A DNA stretch of 9,605 nucleotides. Source: Acidobacteriota bacterium (GTDB lineage: Bacteria; Acidobacteriota; Terriglobia; UBA7540). Both the position numbers and the translations under genes were made by a program. Positions 6,888 through 9,605 of the stretch are shown piece by piece. Location of the stretch: the NCBI GenBank assembly GCA_021827245.1, contig JAKAWN010000261.1, positions 1-9,605 of the forward strand, written 5' to 3'. The notes beneath the pieces were generated by a model that saw only the letters and a program-made list of their open reading frames with translations, was not told the origin of the DNA and made no database searches. The number at the start of each line of letters is the position of its first letter. Position 1 is the stretch's first letter.

Positions 6888-7709
6888 TTAAGGAAGCCGG
6901 TAATTGGCCAATGATGTTCCGAGACCATTGGTCACACGGGATATCTCAGGGGCCATGTTTTGACGCTGGTAGATGTCGGCATTGATGGCCGTTGTCATCG
7001 CGTCCCGACGTTGTTGCGAAGCGAGGACTTGCTGTTCAAGTTGGGAGAGGCGAAGGTTATTCGCATCCTGAAGGGTGCGCAGGGTTAGTACGTTCGCCGC
7101 GTTGATCTTGTTAAGCACGGCGACTTGAGAATTGAGCTGGGGATTGTTGGAAAGAGAATCTGATTGGAGGTTTGAAATCTGGCGTTGAATTTCGGGTGAA
7201 TCGGCCCGTAGGGTGCCAATCGTAGCCAGACTGTTAGTGTTCACGCCATCGGCCAGTTCGACGTTCGCGTAATTGGCAAGAACGCGCTGGCGCTCGTCTG
7301 AGGGCATCGAGGACAGTTGATCGGAATTGTAGCGTTCGAGTTGGTTGGTGGTTTGGTTATAGCCTGCCTGGACGGTGGACAGATTGCCGGAGTTAGCCCC
7401 TTCTACCCAACCGCTTGTGTTCTGGTAAGCGTCGGGCACGGCAAGGTTGTGCCAGTTTGAAAACTGCGCCCTATACCGTGCCGGCATGTTCTGAATACTC
7501 CGCGCCATTTGGACAGCCAAGTTGTACTGGCTGACAGCGTTTTGATAAGTTGAGCGAAGTTGGTCGAGTTGAAGGCGAAGTTGGTAATAACGGAGTACCG
7601 CATTGTGGAAGTTCGTTGGGTCGTACACAATTCCACCGAAGAATTGCGCGCGGCCCATCTTTGGAGTGAGAAAAACAAGTAGCGCGACAAAGACAAAAAG
7701 TTTCTTCAT
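6888..7709 (-). CDS. virB5: Periplasmic pilus-associated protein VirB5/TrbJ family
   Basis: A 273-residue secreted protein. MKKLFVFVALLVFLTPKMGRA is a clear Sec signal peptide with probable cleavage after Ala21 and no lipobox cysteine. The mature N-terminus has VYDPTNFHNAV (28-38), matching the DPTN pattern of TrbJ proteins. Long glutamine-rich helices (about 38-75 and 190-240) suggest coiled coils, as in VirB5, which acts as a minor pilus-tip adhesin or in pilus assembly. The ATG has GGGAG nine bases upstream. A 58-bp gap (7710-7767) separates it from the virB10 stop; I see no convincing promoter or terminator there. The membrane gene virB6 follows, as in trbJ-trbL clusters. Confidence 0.87.
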   Translation of the reverse strand: MKKLFVFVALLVFLTPKMGRAQFFGGIVYDPTNFHNAVLRYYQLRLQLDQLRSTYQNAVSQYNLAVQMARSIQNMPARYRAQFSNWHNLAVPDAYQNTSGWVEGANSGNLSTVQAGYNQTTNQLERYNSDQLSSMPSDERQRVLANYANVELADGVNTNSLATIGTLRADSPEIQRQISNLQSDSLSNNPQLNSQVAVLNKINAANVLTLRTLQDANNLRLSQLEQQVLASQQRRDAMTTAINADIYQRQNMAPEISRVTNGLGTSLANYRLP

Positions 7710-7767
7710 AGGTTCTTTCTCCCGTTTCTAAATTGTGGTGATTGGTGTTTTGCTCCCGCCTTTCAAA

Positions 7768-9174
7768 TCAAAGGTCAGGCGGCATGGTATGGTCGTCGTA
7801 GTCGGGCAAGAGCAAATCGTTCGATAGATAGACGTTGACTCGTGTTCCTTCGCGGATCGTGATCGTGGGCATGATGTTGAGGAAGCGGTCGAGGATGCGC
7901 TCGCCTGACTCGGCCATGCTTTCGCCAAAGCCAGCACGGGCACGGTCGAGGGCGGATTGGGTAAAGATGTTGCCGGTTCCGGTCTCGCCGATGCCGCCGA
8001 GAATTCCCACCGCAAGCGATGCGCCGAAGATGCGCACGTAGTGGTTGTTAACCTTATCGTGAAGCGCCGTCGCCCCTTCCTGGTCGAGCCCTTTGAATTG
8101 GTCGAGGCTTACGGAATAGCCATCGGGCATGATGAGCCGGTGGAAGAAGACGGCGAGGCGCTCCTGGCCAAAGGCGCTGACCTTTTGCGCTTCTCCGAGC
8201 ACCTTGGTTCCTGCCGGAATGAGCACGTGCTCGCGATCGTGGGAATAAATGCTCTCGGTCACAAGGCAATTCACCGGGCCGGAGAATGAACCGTTGAGGC
8301 GGTTCATCAGAACGGTCGGAACAATTGTTCCCTCAAGCAGAAGATGCTTTGTACCCGTTGAGGAATTGAATTCACCGGGAACGGCAACGTTGGGGTTGTC
8401 CACTTTGGCTTTGGGGACTGCGCGGGACGGCTGGGCAGTCAACGCAGGTGGCTGGGTTAGAGGGGATTGTAGCTGTTGCTTGGCAGGCATTCCCCACCCA
8501 GGTGGCGGGCCCATCGCGGCGAGCGTCTGCGCGTCCCGCAAAACTTCCGCTTCGGCGTCAGGCGAAGATGGCTGGCCGATTTCGCTGGAGTTCGGCAATG
8601 CAGGGCTGCCTGAGGAGGCAAGCGGTGAAGATCCCAGCTTTCGGCCTGCTGCCCCTTTCCGGTAAGTCAGCGCGACATTGGAGGCGAAAAGCGAAAGATA
8701 TTCGCGCCTTGCAAGATCGGCCTTCGCTGGATTGGATTGCGGTGGTGGTATTAGCGCTTGGCCGGGATACGAAACCTCGGCAGGCGGCGCGGGCTGGGGC
8801 TCTTCAGTTTGCGTAAAGCCCGCCTCTGATTCCCTTTCAGTATGGGTTCCTGCCCCTTGTTGAGCGGTATTTTCCGCAACGGGCCATGAATAGTGCGGCT
8901 GGCTTTTCGTCGCGGCCTGCTGCTCAGCTTGGATTCTTTCCTTGAACTGCTGAAGCTGAGAGGTATCGGTAGGCGTCACGGGCGGCACAGGATTGGGGGT
9001 CGGGTTTGTATTTGTAGCGGCCTTCTTGCCGCCTGTCAGCCACATGATAACGATCATCAGAACTGCGACGCCCATGATGACGAGCGATTGCGTGTTCTTG
9101 GGGATCACGCCCTTTGGCTTCGGGGCTTTGTCCTCAATTCGGTTTGGAGTGCCTTGCGTGGTCTTTTCGTCCAT
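7768..9174 (-). CDS. virB10: Type IV secretion core-complex protein VirB10/TrbI
   Basis: A 468-residue protein spanning the envelope: inner-membrane anchor, periplasmic linker and outer-membrane cap of the core complex. One membrane segment lies at about 29-47, followed by a long Pro/Gln/Ser-rich linker (about 52-265). The TrbI/VirB10 beta-barrel domain covers about 278-455, with LLLEGTIVPTVL (278-289), LIPAGTKVLGE (318-328) and LAVFFHRLIMPDG (340-352). The apolar helical region near 379-400 (RIFGASLAVGILGGIGETG) is where VirB10 forms its outer-membrane antenna. The chosen ATG at 9174 has AAGGAG eight bases before it. An in-frame ATG at 9285 would add 37 residues unlike the family, overlap the preceding gene and lack a better site. 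Identification is firm. Confidence 0.95.
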   Translation of the reverse strand: MDEKTTQGTPNRIEDKAPKPKGVIPKNTQSLVIMGVAVLMIVIMWLTGGKKAATNTNPTPNPVPPVTPTDTSQLQQFKERIQAEQQAATKSQPHYSWPVAENTAQQGAGTHTERESEAGFTQTEEPQPAPPAEVSYPGQALIPPPQSNPAKADLARREYLSLFASNVALTYRKGAAGRKLGSSPLASSGSPALPNSSEIGQPSSPDAEAEVLRDAQTLAAMGPPPGWGMPAKQQLQSPLTQPPALTAQPSRAVPKAKVDNPNVAVPGEFNSSTGTKHLLLEGTIVPTVLMNRLNGSFSGPVNCLVTESIYSHDREHVLIPAGTKVLGEAQKVSAFGQERLAVFFHRLIMPDGYSVSLDQFKGLDQEGATALHDKVNNHYVRIFGASLAVGILGGIGETGTGNIFTQSALDRARAGFGESMAESGERILDRFLNIMPTITIREGTRVNVYLSNDLLLPDYDDHTMPPDL

Positions 9175-9176
9175 GG

Positions 9177-9362
9177 TCAGTGCTCCTTGAAGCTTTTTTC
9201 TTTTGGGCCTCGCGTAGCAGCCGCGCCGGTCTTGAGGCGCCGGGCAAGCATCTGTGCAAAGCTCTTTGCTCGTTCCCGCCCACAAGGGCGCGAGATGATC
9301 TGTTCAGCAATTGCGCGCTCTAGCGAACGCCACGTCAGTGGTTGAGCCACACGCCGGACCAT
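9177..9362 (-). CDS. Small basic protein of unknown function between virB9 and virB10
   Basis: This 61-residue frame fits the gap exactly: its ATG comes two bases after the virB9 stop and its TGA ends two bases before the virB10 ATG. An AGAGG-like site lies before the start, so it appears part of the translated operon. I do not recognise the protein. It has 15 Arg/Lys against 5 acidic residues, one cysteine (Cys27), no signal peptide, lipobox or membrane segment, and is probably mostly helical. In Trb clusters the slot between trbG and trbI holds trbH, a lipoprotein, but nothing here resembles one. A cytoplasmic nucleic-acid-binding or assembly factor is possible but unsupported. It could also be a spacer frame serving only translational coupling. 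Confidence 0.6.
   Translation of the reverse strand: MVRRVAQPLTWRSLERAIAEQIISRPCGRERAKSFAQMLARRLKTGAAATRGPKEKSFKEH
9183..9188 (-). promoter_or_regulatory. Ribosome binding site AAGGAG of virB10
   Basis: AAGGAG on the minus strand lies eight bases before the ATG at 9174 and within the last codons of the preceding small gene. It decides the virB10 start in favour of 9174 over the in-frame ATG at 9285 and suggests translational coupling. Confidence 0.75.
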
Positions 9363-9364
9363 TG

Positions 9365-9605
9365 TTACCTCTCGGGTGTAGCAGTGAGGAGTTTGAATCG
9401 TGCCTTCCTCTTGCCGATGGCGAGATAGCCGCTGTCCACGATCTCGGGAATGATGTAGACACCATTTACCAAGTCGAAATTCACGAGGCTCGGTTTGGCA
9501 TCCTTGACTTCATAAATGGTTGGCTTTTCTTGTGCGTCGCACTTGATGTAGGTGAATTTGTTGTCGTGATAGATCGCTGTCACTGAAAACGGTGGTCGTT
9601 TGACT
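9365..9605 (-). CDS. virB9: Type IV secretion core-complex protein VirB9/TrbG, C-terminal end only
   Basis: The last 80 codons of a gene entering from beyond the window; the frame is open to 9605 without a stop. Visible residues match the C-terminal domain of VirB9/TrbG/CagX, which packs with VirB10 (and VirB7 where present) in the outer-membrane part of the core complex. The family pattern 'V-x-x-x-Y-x-D-x-x-F-T-Y' is present (VTAIYHDNKFTY), then a strand ending PTIYEVKDAKPSLVNFDL and a final basic strand near AIGKRKARFKL. A GTG at 9583 could be mistaken for a start but lies inside the conserved domain. The stop is two bases from the next ATG. Confidence 0.85.
   Translation of the reverse strand, partial: VKRPPFSVTAIYHDNKFTYIKCDAQEKPTIYEVKDAKPSLVNFDLVNGVYIIPEIVDSGYLAIGKRKARFKLLTATPER

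Noticed and set aside
7710..7767. Promoter or small gene in the virB10-virB5 gap
   Set aside because: There is a TTGAAA hexamer on the minus strand but no suitable -10 at proper spacing, no start codon for a small gene and no hairpin; it looks like plain operon spacing.
9175..9285. Longer virB10 starting at the ATG at 9285
   Set aside because: The extra 37 residues are unlike VirB10 N-termini, overlap the small gene in another frame and ignore the strong AAGGAG site before 9174.
9177..9362. The small gene as trbH or virB7
   Set aside because: Both are expected to be lipoproteins with a signal peptide and lipobox cysteine; this protein has neither and is highly basic.

Overview
The window carries part of a conjugative DNA-transfer region, probably from a plasmid or an integrated conjugative element of a Gram-negative bacterium. 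All nine supported genes lie on the minus strand, so transcription runs from high to low coordinates. The relaxase, the TrbJ-like VirB5 and the small ribbon-helix-helix proteins resemble, from memory, proteins of Acidobacteriota mobile elements. That host guess is an impression and was not tested by a search. GC content is moderate and the genes are tightly packed.

Mating-pair formation block (9605 down to 5298). In transcription order this holds the C-terminal end of VirB9/TrbG (cut by the window edge), an unrecognised 61-residue basic protein, VirB10/TrbI, VirB5/TrbJ, VirB6/TrbL and VirB8/TrbF. Together these are outer-membrane core, inner-membrane and pilus-associated parts of a type IV secretion system. 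The ATPases VirB4 and VirB11 and the pilin VirB2 are absent; if present they lie outside the window. A ribbon-helix-helix protein (5286-4945) closes the block.

Control gap (4944-4779). This is the only sizeable non-coding stretch. It contains two short perfect hairpins with the same GCGAAGC core, a 10-bp palindrome, and two copies of a 6-4-6 palindrome, the second next to the following gene. By position and structure it is the best candidate for the origin of transfer (oriT) and the control region of the DNA-processing genes.

DNA-processing block (4751 to 1). A TrwA-like small DNA-binding protein, the VirD4/TrwB-type coupling ATPase and a MobF (TrwC/TraI-type) relaxase-helicase follow with gaps of only 3 bases. 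This is the trwABC order of plasmid R388. The relaxase reads open for 775 codons to position 1 without a stop or frameshift, and its C-terminus is outside the window. Expected mode of action: the relaxase nicks oriT with help from the small DNA-binding proteins, the coupling protein docks the relaxosome at the membrane, and the VirB channel exports the strand.

Overall this looks like a functional conjugation module of known families rather than a new class of system. The least explained parts are the structured control gap, the small gene between virB9 and virB10, and the gene order, which joins an R388-like DNA-processing cassette to a Trb-like set of transfer genes in permuted order.
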